NCBI RefSeq assembly: GCF_051020955.1
Contig: NW_027476477.1
Coordinates: 151,310-215,309, forward strand
Direction of reading: 5' to 3'
DNA: 64,000 bases
Origin: Megalopta genalis
Lineage: Eukaryota; Arthropoda; Insecta; Hymenoptera; Halictidae
Below the pieces are notes generated by a model that did no database searches, was not told where the DNA came from, and saw only the letters and a list, made by a program, of their open reading frames with translations. Every line of letters begins with the position of its first letter. The first letter of the stretch is position 1. Positions 1 to 14,487 of this stretch are shown one piece after another. The translations under genes and the position numbers were made by a program.

Positions 1-3000
1 AAGTAGAAGACTAAGCTTCAAATCCATGCGAAACAAATGGATTAGCTTCAAATACTTGTGATATACGTTATTTAGATTTAACTGCATGCGCAACGAACGA
101 GTTAGCTTCAAATCCATACGATACACAAGATTTAGCTTCAAATCAATGCGATGTAGATGGTTCAGCTTCAAATCCATGCGACACATATGATTAAGCTTCA
201 AATACTTGTGATATAAGTGATATAGTTTCAAAAGCTGGAGGAACAAACGAGGTAGCGTCAATTCCATGCGAAACAAATGATTTAGCTTCAACTCAATGCG
301 ATGTAGAAGGTTTAGCTTCAAATCCGAGCGAAACAAATGATTTAGTTTCAAATGGTTGCGGTATAAGTGATCTAGCTTCAAATACAGGCGAAACGAACGG
401 GTTAGCTTCAAATCCATGCGAAACACATGATTCAGCTGCAAATCAATGCGATGTAGATGGTTTAGCTTCAAATCCATGCCAAACACATGATTTAGCTTCA
501 AATCCATGGATATAGAAGGTTTAGCTTCAAATCCATGCGAAAAACATTATTTATCTGTAAATCAGTGCGAAGTAGAAGTCTCGGGTTCAAATCAATGCGA
601 TTCAAATGGTTCATCTTCAAATACTTGTGAAAGACATGATTTAGCTTCAACTGCATGCGAAACAAACGAGTTAGCTTCAAATCCATGCGAAACACATGAT
701 TTAGCTTCAAATCAATGCGATGTAGAAGGTTTAGCTTCAAATCCATGCAGAACACGTGATTTAACTTCCAATTAATGCCAAGTAGAAGGCTTAGCTTCAA
801 ATCCAGGCGATACACAAGATTTAGCTTCAAATCAATGCGATGTAGAAGGTTCAGCTTCAAATCCATGCGACACGTATGATTTAGCTTCAAATACTTGCGA
901 TATAAGTGATATAGCTTCAAAAGCTGGAGGAACAAACGAGGTAGCTTCAATTCCATGCGAAACAAATGATTTAGCTTCAAATCAATGCGATGTAGAAGGT
1001 TTAGCTTCAAATCCATGCAAAACACGTGATTTAACTTCCAATTAATGCGAAGTAGAAGGCTTAGCTTCAAATCCATGCGAAACAAATTGTTTAACTTCAA
1101 ATACTTGCGATATAAGTGATATAGCTTCAAAAGCAGAAGGAACAAACGAGGTACCTTCAATTCCATGCGCAAAACACGATTTAGCTTCAAATCAATACGA
1201 AGTAGAAGGTTGAGCTTCAAATGCATGCGAAAAATATGATTTAGATTCAAACACTTGAGGTATAAGTGATATAGCTTCAAATGCAGACTAATCAAACGTG
1301 TAAGCTTCAAATCCATGCCAATCACATGATTTAGCTGCAAATCAATGCGATGTAGAAGGTTTAGCTTCAAATCCATGCGAAACAAATGGTTTAGCTACAA
1401 ATACTTGTGATATACATTATATAGCTACAACTGCATGCGAAACAAACGAGTTAGCTTCAAATCCATGCGAAACACATGATTTAGCTTCAAGTCAATGCGA
1501 TGTAGAAGGTATAGCTTCCAATCAATGCGATGTAGAAGGTATAGCTTCAAATCCATGCGATACACAAGATTTAGCTTCAAATCAATGCGATGTAGAAGGT
1601 TCAGCTTCAAATCCATGCGACACGTATGATTTAGCTTCAAATACTTGCGATATAAGTGATATAGCTTGAAAAGCAGAGGGAACAAACAAGGTAGCTTCAA
1701 TTCCATACGAAACAAATGATTTAACTTCAAATCAATGCGAAGTAGTAGGCTTAGCTTCAAATCCATGCGAAACACGTGTTTTAGCTTCCAATTAATGCGA
1801 TGTAGAAGGTTTAGTTTCAAATCCATGCAAAACACGTGATTTAACTTCCAATTAATGCGAAGTAGAAGGCGTAGCTTCAAATCCATGCGGAACAAATGGT
1901 TTAGCTTCAAATACTTGCGATATAAGTGATACATAGCTTCAAAAGCAGAAGGAACAAACGAGGTACCTTCAATTCCATGCGAAACACACAATTTAGCTGC
2001 AAATCAATGCGATGTAGAAGGCTTAGCTTCAAATCCATGCGAAACGAAAGATTTAGTTTTAAATACTTGCGAATATGAGGGATACAGCTTCAAATTCATG
2101 CGAAACACATGATTTAGCTTCAAATCAATGCGATGTGGAAGGTTTAGCTTCAAATCCATGCAAAACACGTGATTTAGCTTCCAATTAATGCGAAGTAGAA
2201 GGCTTAGCTTCAAATCCTTGCGAAACAAATGGTTTAGCTTCAAATGCTTGTGATATACGTTATTTAGATTTAAGTGCATGCGCAACGAACGAATTAGCTT
2301 CAAATCCATGCGAAACACACGATTTAGCTTCAAATCAATACGAAATAGAAGGTTTAGCTTCAAATCCATGCGAAACAAATAATTTAGCTTCAAACACTTG
2401 GGGTATAAGTGATATAGCTTCAAATGCAGACTAATCAAACGAGTTAGCTTCAAATCCATGCGAAACACATGATTTAGCTGATAATCAATGCGATGTAGAA
2501 GGTTTAGCTTCAAATCCATGCGAAACAAATGGTTTAGGTACAAATACTTGTGATATACATTATTTAGCTATAACTGCATGCGAAACAAACGAGTTAGCTT
2601 CAAATCCATGCGAAACACGCGATTTATCTTCAAATCAAAGCGGTGTAGAAGGTTTAGCTTCAAATCCATGCGAAACACATTATTTAGCTGCAAATCAGTG
2701 CGAAGTAGAAGGCTCGGGTTCAAATCAATGCGATTCAAATGGATCATCTTCAAATACTTGTGAAAGACATGATTTAGCTTCAACTGCATGCGAATCAAAC
2801 GAGTTAGCTTCAAATCCATGCGAAACACGTGATTTAACTTCCAACTAATGCCAAGTAGAAGGCTTAGCTTCAAATCCAGGCGAAACATATGGTTTAGCTT
2901 CAAATACTTGTGATATACGTTATTTGGATTTTACTGCATGCGCAATGAACGAGTTAGCTTCAAATCCATGCGTAACACACGATTTATCTTCCAATCAATG

Positions 3001-4560
3001 CGGTGTAGAAGGTTTAGCTTCAAATCCAAGCGAAACACATGATTTAGTTTCAAATAGTTGCGGTATAAGGGATCTAGCTTCAAATACAGGCGAAACGAAC
3101 GGGTTAACTTCAAATCCATGCGAAACACATGATTCAGCTGCAAATCAATGCGATGTAGAAGGTGTAGCTTCAAATCCATGCCAAACACATGATTTAGCTT
3201 CAAATCCATGAGATGTAGAAGGTTTAGCTTCAAATCCATGCAAAACACATTATTTAGCTGTAAATCAGTGCGAAGTATAAGGCTCGGGTTCAAATCAATG
3301 CGATTCAAATGGTTCATCTTCAAATACTTGTGAAAGACATGATTTAGCTTCAACTGCATGCGAAACAAACGAGTTAGCTTCAAATCCATGCGAAACACAT
3401 GATTTACTTCAAATCAATGCGATGTAGAAGGTTTAGCTTCAAATCCATGCAAAACACGTGATTTAACTTCCAATTAATGCGAAGTAGAAGGCTTAGCTTC
3501 AAATCCATGCGAAACAAATGGTTTAGCTTCGAATACTTGCGATATAAGTGATATAGTTTCAAAAGCAGAAGGAACAAACGAGGTACCTTCAATGCCATGC
3601 GAAACACACGATTTAGCTTCAAATCAATACGAAGTAGAAGGTTTAGTTTCAAATCCATGCGAAACATATGATTTAGCTACAAATACTTGTGATATACATT
3701 ATATAGCTACAGCTGCATGCGAAACAAACGAGTTAGCTTCAAATCCATGCGACACACATGATTTAGCTTCAAATCAATGCGATGTAGAAGGTATAGCTTC
3801 AAATCCATGCGATACACAAGATTTAGCTTCAAATCAATGCGATGTAGAAGTTTCAGCTTCAAATCCATGCGACACGTATGATTTAGCTTCAAATACTTGC
3901 GATATAAGTGATATAGCTTCAAAAGCAGAAGGAACAAACGAGGTAGCTTCAATTCCATGCGAAACAAATGATTTAGCTTCAAATCAATGCGAAGTAGTAG
4001 GCTTAGCTTCAAATCCATGCGAAACACGTGTTTTAGCTTCCAATTAATGGGAAGTAGAAGACTTAGTTTCAAATCCAAGCGAAACACATGATTTAGCTTC
4101 AAATAATTGCGATATAAGTGATATAGCTTCAAATACAGGCGAAACGAACGAGTTAGCTTCAAATCCATGCGAAACACATGATTCAGCTGCAAATCAATGC
4201 GATGTAGAAGGTTTAGCTTCAAATCCATGCCAAACACATGATTTAGATTCAAATCTATGGGATGTAGAAGGTTTAGCTTCAAATCCATGCGAAACACATT
4301 ATTTAGCTGCAAATCAGTGCGAAGTAGAAGGCTCAGGTTCAAATCCATGCGATTCAAATGGTTCATCTTCAAATACTTGTGAAAGACATGATTTAGCTTC
4401 AACTGCATGTGAAACAAACGAGTTAGCTTCAAATCCATGCGAAACACATGATTTAGCTTCAAATCAATGCGATGTGGAAGGTTTAGCTTCAAATCCATGC
4501 AAAACACGTGATTTAGCTTCCAATTAATGCGAAGTAGAAGGCTTAGCTTCAAATCCTTGC
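1..4560. repeat. Array zone of diverged 150/210-bp units
   Basis: Ordinary A-B-C-D-E monomers with many single-base differences and several phase-shifting indels (near 509, 1932, 2070 and 3405). 2220-2880 is a diverged relative of the 660-bp block at 4561-5880. No gene or unique sequence is seen. The long minus-strand ORFs here (for example to 4882) are repeat by-products. Confidence 0.85.
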
Positions 4561-5880
4561 GAAACAAATGGTTTAGCTTCAAATACTTGTGATATACGTT
4601 ATTTAGATTTAAGTGCATGCGCAACGAACGAATTAGCTTCAAATCCATGCGAAACACACGATTTAGCTTCAAATCAATACGAAATAGAAGGTTTAGCTTC
4701 AAATCCATGCGAAACAAATAATTTAGCTTCAAACACTTGGGGTATAAGTGATATAGCTTCAAATGCAGACTAATCAAACGAGTTAGCTTCAAATCCATGC
4801 GAAACACATGATTTAGCTGATAATCAATGCGATGTAGAAGGTTTAGCTTCATATCCATGCGAAACAAATGGTTTAGGTACAAATACTTGTGATATACATT
4901 ATTTAGCTATAACTGCATGCGAAACAAACGAGTTAGCTTCAAATCCATGCGAAAAACGCGATTTATCTTCAAATCAAAGCGGTATAGAAGGTGTAGCTTC
5001 AAATCCAAGCGAAACACATGATTTAGTATCAAATAGTTGCGGTATAAGAGATCTAGCTTCAAATACAGGCGAAACGAACGGGTTAGCTTCAAATCCATGC
5101 GAAACACATGATTCAGCTGCAAATCAATGCGATGTAGAAGGTGTAGCTTCAAATCCATGCCAAACACGTGATTTAACTTCCAATTAATGCCAAGTAGAAG
5201 GCTTAGCTTCAAATCCATGCGAAACAAATGGTTTAGCTTCAAATACTTGTGATATACGTTATTTAGATTTAAGTGCATGCGCAACGAACGAATTAGCTTC
5301 AAATCCATGCGAAACACACGATTTAGCTTCAAATCAATACGAAATAGAAGGTTTAGCTTCAAATCCATGCGAAACAAATAATTTAGCTTCAAACACTTGG
5401 GGTATAAGTGATATAGCTTCAAATGCAGACTAATCAAACGAGTTAGCTTCAAATCCATGCGAAACACATGATTTAGCTGATAATCAATGCGATGTAGAAG
5501 GTTTAGCTTCATATCCATGCGAAACAAATGGTTTAGGTACAAATACTTGTGATATACATTATTTAGCTATAACTGCATGCGAAACAAACGAGTTAGCTTC
5601 AAATCCATGCGAAAAACGCGATTTATCTTCAAATCAAAGCGGTATAGAAGGTTTAGCTTCAAATCCAAGCGAAACACATGATTTAGTATCAAATAGTTGC
5701 GGTATAAGAGATCTAGCTTCAAATACAGGCGAAACGAACGGGTTAGCTTCAAATCCATGCGAAACACATGATTCAGCTGCAAATCAATGCGATGTAGAAG
5801 GTGTAGCTTCAAATCCATGCCAAACACGTGATTTAACTTCCAATTAATGCCAAGTAGAAGGCTTAGCTTCAAATCCATGC
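4561..5880. repeat. 660-bp tandem duplication (22 monomers)
   Basis: Copies 4561-5220 and 5221-5880 align base for base at a 660-bp offset. I saw one difference, G at 4993 against T at 5653, in GTGTAGC against GTTTAGC. Similarity drops sharply beyond both ends, which marks the duplication limits. Confidence 0.9.
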
Positions 5881-7879
5881 GAAACACATGATTCAGCTGC
5901 AAACCAATGCGATGTAGAAGATTTAGCTTCAAATCCATGCCAAACACATGATTTAGCTTCAAATCAATGCGAAGTAGTAGCCTTAGCTTCAAATCCATGC
6001 GAAACACGTGATTTAGCTTCCAATTAATGGGAAGTAGAAGGCTTAGCTTCAAATGCAAGCGAAACAAATGGTTTAGCTTCAAATACTTGTGATATACGTT
6101 ATTTAGATTTAACTGCATGCGCAACGAACGAGTTAACTTCAAATCCATGCGAAACACACGATTTAGCTTCAAATCAAAACGAAGTAGAAGGTTTAGCTTC
6201 AAATCCATGCGAAACAAATAATTTAGCTTCAAACACTTGGGGTATAAGTGATATAGCTTCAAATGCAGACTAATCAAACGAGTTAGCTTCAAATCCATGC
6301 GAAACACATGATTTAGTTGCAAATCAATACGAAGTAGAAGGTTTGGCTTCAAATCCATGCGAAACAAATGATATAGCTTCAAACACTTGGGGAATAAGTG
6401 ATATAGCTTCAAATGCAGACTAATCAAACGAGTTAGCTTCAAATCCATGCGAAACACACGATTTAGCTGCAAATCCATGCGATGTAGAAGGTTTAGCTAC
6501 AAATCCATGCGAAACAAATGGTTTATCTACAAATACTGGTGATATACATTATTTAGCTACAACTGCATGCGAAACAAACGAGTCAGCTTCAAATCCATGC
6601 GAAACACATGATTTAGCTGCAAATCCATGCGATGTAGAAGGTTTAGCTACAAATCCATGCGAAACAAATGGTTTAGCTACTAATACTGGTGATATACATT
6701 ATTTAGCTACAACTGCATGCGAAACAAACGAGTCAGCTTCAAATCCATGCCAAACACATGATTTATCTGCAAATCAATGCGATGTAGAAGGTTTAGCTTC
6801 AAATCCATGCCAAACACATGATTCAGCTGCAAATAAATGCGATGTAGAAGGTTTAGCATCAAATCCATGCGAAACAAATGATTGAGCTTCTAACACTTGG
6901 GATATAGGTGATATAGCTTCAACTGCATGCAAAACAAATGAGTTACCTTCAAATCAAAGCGAAAAACATAATTTCGCTTCAAATCAACGAGAAGTAGAAG
7001 GGTTAGCTTCAACTCCATGCGAATCGCATGATTTATCTTCAAATTCATGCGAAACACATGGTTTAGCTTCAAATCAATTCGAAGTAGAAGGCTTAGCTTC
7101 AAATCCAAGCGACACTAATTATTTAGCTTCAAATACTTGCGATATAAGTGACATAGCTTCAAATGAAGACGAAACAAACGTGTTAGCTTCAAATTCAAGC
7201 GAAACACATTATTTAGCTGCAAATCAGTGCGAAGTAGAAGGCTCGGGTTCAAATCAATGCGATTCAAATGGTTCATCTTCAAATACTTGTGAAAGACATG
7301 ATTTAGCTTCAACTGCATGCGAAACAAACGAGTTAGCTTCAAAACCTTGCGAAACACATGATTTAGCTTCAAATCAATGCGATGTAGAATGTTTAGCTTC
7401 AAATCCATGCAAAACACGTGATTTAACTTCCAATTAATGCGAAGTCGAAGGCTTAGCTTCAAATCCATGAGAAACATATGTTTTAGCTTCAAACACTTGA
7501 GGTATAAGTGATATAGCTTCAAATGCAGACTAACCAAACGAGTTAGCTTCAAATCCATGCGAAACACACGATTTAGCTTCAAATCAATACGAAGTAGGAG
7601 GGTTAGCTTCAAATCCATGCGAAACAAATGATTTAGCTTCAAACGCGTGGGGTATAAGTGATATAGCTTCAAATGCAGACTAATCAAACGAGTTAGCTTC
7701 AAATCCATGCGAAATACATGATTTAACTGAAAATCAATGCGATATAGAAGGTTTAGCTTCAAATCCATGCGAAACAAATGGTTTAGGTACAAATACTTGT
7801 GATATACATTATTTAGCTACAACTGCATGCGAAACAAACGAGTTAGCTTCAAATCCATGCGAAACACATGATTTAGCTT
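5881..7879. repeat. Array zone, diverged units
   Basis: Diverged A-B-C-D-E monomers, including a clean 150-bp duplication at 6451-6750 and several odd monomers between 6900 and 7110 (for example one ending CGCATGATTTATC). No gene seen. Confidence 0.8.
6451..6750. repeat. 150-bp tandem duplication of one five-monomer unit
   Basis: 6451-6600 and 6601-6750 match at a 150-bp offset with a handful of substitutions. They share rare variants such as ACTGGTGATATACATTAT and the GAGTCAGC junction. This shows directly that five monomers can be copied as a unit. Confidence 0.88.
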
Positions 7880-8972
7880 CAAATCAATGCGAAGTAGAAG
7901 TTTAGGTTCAAATCCGCGCGAAAGAAATGGTTTAGCCTCAAATATTTGTGATAAACATGATTTAGCTTCAACTGCATGCGAAACAAACGAATTAGCTTCA
8001 AATCAATGCGATACACATGATTAAGCTTCAAATCAATTCGAAGTAGAAGGCTTAGCTTCAAATCCAAGCGACATTGATCATTTAGCTTCAAATACTTGCG
8101 GTATAAGTGATATAGCTTCAAATGAAGACGAATCAAACGAGTTAGCTTCACTTCCGCGCGAAACACATGATTTACTTCATATCCAAGGGAAACACATGAT
8201 TTAGCTACAAAGCAATGCGATGTAGAAGGCTTAGCTTCAAATCCATGCGAAACAAATAGTTTAGCTTCAACTGCTTGTGATATACATGATTTAGCTTCAA
8301 CTGCATGCGAAACAAACGAGCTATCTTCAAATACATGCGAAACACATGGTTTAGCTTCAAACCAATGCGATGTAGAAGGTTTAGCATCAAATCCGCGCGA
8401 AACAAATGATTTACATAAAAATACTTACGATATAAGTGATATTGTTTCGAATCCAGGAGGGACAAATGAGTTAGCGTCAAATCCATGCGAAACACATGAT
8501 TTAGCATCAAATCAATGCGATGTAGAAGGTTTAGCCTCAAATCCGAGTGAAACAAATGATTTAGCTTCAAACACTTGGGATATAACGATATAGCTTCAAA
8601 TGCAGACGAATCAAACGAGTTGGCATGAAAATCCATGCGATACGCATGATTTAGCTTCAAATCAATGCGAAGTAGAATGATTAGCTTCAAATCCATGCGA
8701 TTCAAATAATTTAGGTTCAAATAAATAAGATGTAGAAGGTTTAGCTTCAAATCCATGCGATACACTAGATTTAGCTTCAAATCAATGCGATGTAGAAGGT
8801 TCAGCTTCAAATACATACGACAAATATGATTTAGCATCAAATACTTCCGATATAAATGATATAGCTTCAAAAGCTGGAGGAACAAACGAGGTAGCTTCAA
8901 TTACATGCGAAACAAATGATTTAGCTTCAAATCAATGCGAAGTAGATGGCTTAGCTTCAAATCCATGCGAAA
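7880..8972. repeat. Duplicated block, copy 1 (partner 13152-14244)
   Basis: Matches 13152-14244 at a constant 5272-bp offset, including shared rare indels (GAAGTTTAGG, GATTTACTTCATATCC, TATAACGATATAGC, GGCATGAAAATCC). The shared indels show descent from one copying event. The partner diverges abruptly after about 8972. Confidence 0.88.
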
Positions 8973-8974
8973 GA

Positions 8975-9850
8975 CATGATTTAGCTTCAAATAAATACGA
9001 AGTAGAATGCTTAGCTTCAAATTCATGCGAAACGAAAGATTCAGCTTCAAATACTTGCGATATAAGTGATATAGATTCAAATACAAGCGAAACGAACGAG
9101 TTAGCTTCAAATCCATGCGAAACACATGATTCGGCTGCAAATCAATGCGATGTAGAAGGTTTAGCTTCAAATCCATGCCAAACACATGATTTAGCTTCAA
9201 ATCCATGGGATGTAGAAGGTTTAGTTTCAAATCCATGCGAAACATATTATTTAATTGCAAATCAGTGCGATGTAGAAGGCTCAGGTTCAAATCCATCCCA
9301 TTCAATGGTTCATCTTCAAATACTTGTGAAAGACATGATTTAGCTTCAACTGCATGCGAAACAAACGAGTTAGCTTCAAATCCATGCGAAACACGTGATT
9401 TAGCTTCACATCAATACGAAGTACAAGGCTTAGCTTTAAATTCATGCGAAACGAAAGATTCAGCTTCAAATACTTGCGATATAGGTGATATAGCTTCAAA
9501 TACAGGCGAAAGGAACGAGTTAGCTTCAAATGCATGCGAACCACATGATTCAGCTGCAAATCAATGCGATGTAGAAGGTTTAGCTTCAAATCCATGCCAA
9601 ACACATGATTTAGCTTCAAATCCATGGGATGTAGAAGGTTTAGCTTCAAATCCATGTGAAACACATTATTTAGCTGCAAATCAGTGCGAAGTAGAAGGAT
9701 CAGGTTCAAATCCATGCGATTCAAATGGTTCATCTTCAAATACTTGAGAAAGACATGATTTAGCTTCAACTGCAAGCGAAAAAATCGAGTTAGCTTCAAA
9801 TCAATGCGATGTAGAAGGTTTAGCTTCAAATCAATAAGAGGTAGAAGGTT
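8975..9850. repeat. Duplicated block, copy 1 (partner 14488-15364)
   Basis: Matches 14488-15364 at an offset of 5513-5514 bp. The one-base change of offset comes from a missing A in TTCAATGG near 9303. The preceding pair of blocks has offset 5272, so 241 bp separate the two blocks in the second copy that are absent in the first. Confidence 0.85.
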
Positions 9851-12800
9851 TAGCTTCAGATCAATAGAATGTAGAAGGTTTAGCTACAAATCTATGCGAA
9901 GTAGAAGGTTTAGCTTCAAATCCATGCGAAAAAAATGGTTTAGCTACAAATACTTGTGATATACATTATTTAGCTACAACTGCATGCGAAACAAACGAGT
10001 TAGCTTCAAATCCATGCGAAACTCATGATTTAGCTTCAAATCAATGCGATGTAGAAGGTTTAGCTTCAAATCCATGCGAATCAAATGATTTAGCTTCAAA
10101 TCAATGCGATGTAGAAGATTCAAATACATACGACACATATGATTTAGCTTCAAATACTTCCGATATAAATGATATAGCTTCAAAAGCTGGAGGAACAAAC
10201 GGGGTAGCTTCTATTCCATGCGAAACAAATGATTTAGCTTCAAATCAATGCGAAGTAGATGGCTTAGCTTCAAATCCATTCGAAACAAATGGTTTAGCTA
10301 CAAATACTTGTGACATACATTATTTAGCTACAACTGCATGCGAAACAAACGAGTTAGCTTCAAATCCATGCGAAACACATGATTTAGCTTCAAATCAATG
10401 CGATGTATAAGGTTTAGCTTCAAATCCATGCGAAACAAATGATTTAGCTTGAAACACTTGGGGAATAAGTGATATAGCTTCAACTGCAGACTAATCAAAC
10501 GAGTTAGCTTCAAAATCCACGCGATACACATGATTCAGCTTCAAATACTTGCGATATAAGTGATGTAGATTCAACTGCATGCGAAACGAACGAGTTAGCT
10601 TCAAATCCATGCGAAACACATGATTTAGCTTCAAAAAAATTCGAGGTAGAAGGCTTAGCTTCAAATTCATGCGAAACGAAAGATTCAGCTTCAAATACTT
10701 GCGCTATAAGTGATATAGCTTCAAATACAGGGGAAACGAACGAGTTAGCTTCAAATCCATGCGAAACACATGATTCAGCTGCAAATCAATGCGATGTAGA
10801 AGGTTTAGCTTCAAATCCAAGCCAAACACATGATTTAGCTTCAAATCCATGGGATGTAGAAGGTTTTGCTTCAAATCCATGCGAAACATATTATTTAGCT
10901 GCAAATCAGTGCGATGTAGAAGGCTCAGGTTCAAATCCATGCGATTCAAATGGTTTCATCTTCAAATACTTGTGAAAGACATGATTTAGCTTCAACTGCA
11001 TGCGAAACAAACGAGATAGCTTCAAATCATGCGAAACACATAATTTAGCTTCAAATCAATGCGATGTATAAGGTTTAGCTTCAAATCCATGCGAAACAAA
11101 TGGATTAGCTATAAATACTTTTGATATACATTATTTAGCTACAACTGGATGCAAAACGAACGAGTTAGCTACAAATCCATGCGAAACACATGATTCAGTT
11201 TCAAATCAATGCGATGTATAAGGTTTAGCTTCAAATCCATGCGATACACATGATTTAGCTTCAAATCAATACGATGTAGTAGGTTCAGCTTCAAATTCAT
11301 GCGATATAAGTGATATAGCTTCAAAAGCAGGAGGAACAAACGAGGTAGCTTCAATTCCATGCGAAACAAATGAGTTAGCTGCAAATCAATACGAAGTAGA
11401 AGGTTTTGCTTCAAATCCATACGAAAAAAATGGTTTAGCTACAAATACTTGTGATATACATTATTTAGCTACAACTGCATGCGAAACGAACGAGTTAGCT
11501 TCAAATCCATGCGAAACACATGATTTATCTTCAAATAAGTTCGAAGTAGAAGGCTTAGCTTCAAATTCATGCGAAACGAAAGATTCAGCTTCAAATACTT
11601 GCGATATAAGTGATATAGCTTCAAATACAGGCGAAAAGAACGAGTTAGCTTCAAATCCATGCGAAACACATGATTCAGCTTCAATCAATGCGATGTAGAA
11701 GGTTCAGCTTCAAATCCATGCGAATCAAATGATTTAGCTTCAAATCAATGCGAAGTAGATGGCTTAGCTTCAAATCCATGCGAAACAAATGGTTTAGCTA
11801 CAAATACGTGTGATATACATTATTTAGTTACAACTGCATGCGAAAGAAACGAGTTAGCTTCAAAACCATGCGATACACTAGATTTAGCTTCAAATCAATG
11901 CGATGTAGAAGGTCCAGCTTCAAATACATACGACACATATTATTTAGCTTCAAATACTTCCGATATAAATGATATAGCTTCAAAAGCTGGAGGAACAAAC
12001 GAGGTAGCTTTAATTACATGCGAAACAAATGATTTAGCTTCAAATCAATGCGAAGTAGATGGCTTAGCTTCAAATCCATGTGAAACAAATGGTTTAGCTA
12101 CAAATACTTGTGATATACATTATTTAGCTACAACTGCATGCGAAACAAACGAGTTAGCTTCAAATCCATGCGAAACTCATGATTTAGCTTCAAATCAATG
12201 CGATGTAGAAGGTTTAGCTTCAAATCCATGCGAAACAAATGGTTTAGCTACAAATACTTGTGATCTACGTTATTTAGATTTAACTGCATGCGCAACGAAC
12301 GACCTAGCTTCAAATCTATGCGAAACACATGATTTAGCTGCAAACCAATGCGATGTAGAAGGTATAGCTTCAAATCAATGCCATGTAGAAGGTTTAGCTT
12401 CAAATCCATGCGAAACAAATGATTTAGCATCAGATACTTGCGATATAAGTGATATAGCTTCAAATGCTGGGGAAACAAACGAGTTAGCCTCAAATCCATG
12501 CAAAACATACGATTAATGTTCAAATCAATGCTATGTAGAAGGTTTAGCTTAAAATCCATGCGAAACAAATGATTTAGCTTCAACCACTTGGGATATAAGT
12601 GATATAGATTCAAATGCAGACGAATCTAACGAGTTAGCTTAAAAATCCAAGCGAAACACATAATTTAGATTCAAATCAATGCGATGTAGTAGGTTTAGTT
12701 TCAAATCCACGCGAAACGAATGATTTTGGTTCAGATACTTGCGATATAAGTGATATAGCTTCAAATGCAGGAGAGAAAAATGAGTTAGCTTCAAATCCAT

Positions 12801-13151
12801 GCGAAACAAATGATTTAGCTTCAAATCACTTCGATGTAGATGGTTTAGATTCAAATCCATGGGAAACGAAAGATTTTGCTTCATATGCTTGCGATATAAG
12901 TAATATAGCTTCAAATTTTGACGAAACAAACGAGTTAGCTTCAACTCCATGCGAAACACATGAATTAGCTTCAAATCAATAAGATGTAGAAGGTTTAGCT
13001 TCAAATCAATGCGATGTAGAAGCTTTAGATTCAAATCCATGCAACACAAATAATTTAGCATCAGATTCAAGCGATATAAGTGATATAGCTTCAAATGAAT
13101 GCGAAACAAACGAGTTAGCTTCAAATCCATGCGAAACACATGACTTAGATT
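9851..13151. repeat. Array zone, mixed unit types
   Basis: Mixture of D/E subfamilies. It includes a B-type run near 9830-9920. A segment near 11010-11460 recurs near 15660-16060 and 23920-24370, marked by AATACTTTTGATATAC. A more diverged stretch lies at 12300-13150. No gene seen. Confidence 0.8.
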
Positions 13152-14244
13152 CAAATCAATGCGAAGTAGAAGTTTAGGTTCAAATCCACGCGAAAGAAAT
13201 GGTTTAGCCTCAAATATTTGTGATAAACATGATTTAGCTTCAACTGCATGCGAAACAAACGAATTAGCTTCAAATCAATGCGATACACATGATTAAGCTT
13301 CAAATCAATTCGAGGTAGAAGGCTTAGCTTCAAATCCAAGCGACACTGATCATTCAGCTTCAAATACTTGCGGTATAAGTGATATAGCTTCAAATGAAGA
13401 CGAATCAAACGAGTTAGCTTCACTTCCGCGCGAAACACATGATTTACTTCATATCCAAGGGAAACACATGATTTAGCTACAAAGCAATGCGATGTAGAAG
13501 GCTTAGCTTCAAATCCATGCGAAACAAATAGTTTAGCTTCAACTGCTTGTGATATACATGATTTAGCTTCAACTGCATGCGAAACAAACGAGCTATCTTC
13601 AAATACATGCGAAACACATGGTTTAGCTTCAAACCAATGCGATGTAGAAGGTTTAGCATCAAATCCGCGCGAAACAAATGATTTACATAAAAATACTTAC
13701 GATATAAGTGATATTGTTTCGAATCCAGGAGGGACAAATGAGTTAGCTTCAAATCCATGCGAAACACATGATTTAGCATCAAATCAATGCGATGTAGAAG
13801 GTTTAGCCTCAAATCCGAGTGAAACAAATGATTTAGCTTCAAACACTTGGGATATAACGATATAGCTTCAAATGCAGACGAATCAAACGAGTTGGCATGA
13901 AAATCCATGCGATACGCATGATTTAGCTTCAAATCAATGCGAAGTAGAATGATTAGCTTCAAATCCATGCGATTCAAATAATTTAGGTTCAAATAAATAA
14001 GATGTAGAAGGTTTAGCTTCAAATCCATGCGATACACTAGATTTAGCTTCAAATCAATGCGATGTAGAAGGTTCAGCTTCAAATACATACGACAAATATG
14101 ATTTAGCATCAAATACTTCCGATATAAATGATATAGCTTCAAAAGCTGGAGGAACAAACGAGGTAGCTTCAATTACATGCGAAACAAATGATTTAGCTTC
14201 AAATCAATGCGAAGTAGATGGCTTAGCTTCAAATCCATGCGAAA
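13152..14244. repeat. Duplicated block, copy 2 (partner 7880-8972)
   Basis: Second copy of the 7880-8972 block, differing by a few substitutions, for example CCACGCG against CCGCGCG near 13190 and GAGGTAG against GAAGTAG near 13313. Confidence 0.88.
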
Positions 14245-14487
14245 CAAATGGTTTAGCTTCAAATCAATGCGATGTAGAAGGTTTAGCTTCAAATCCATGC
14301 GAATCAAATGATTTAGCTTCAAATACTTGTGATATACATGGAATAGCTTCAAATGCAGGCGGAAAAAACGAGTTAGATTCAAATCCATGCGAAAGACATG
14401 ATTTAGCTTCAAATCAGTGCGTTCTAGGAAGCTTAGCATCAAAACCCATGCGAAACAAACGAGTTAGCTTCAAATCCATGCGAAACA

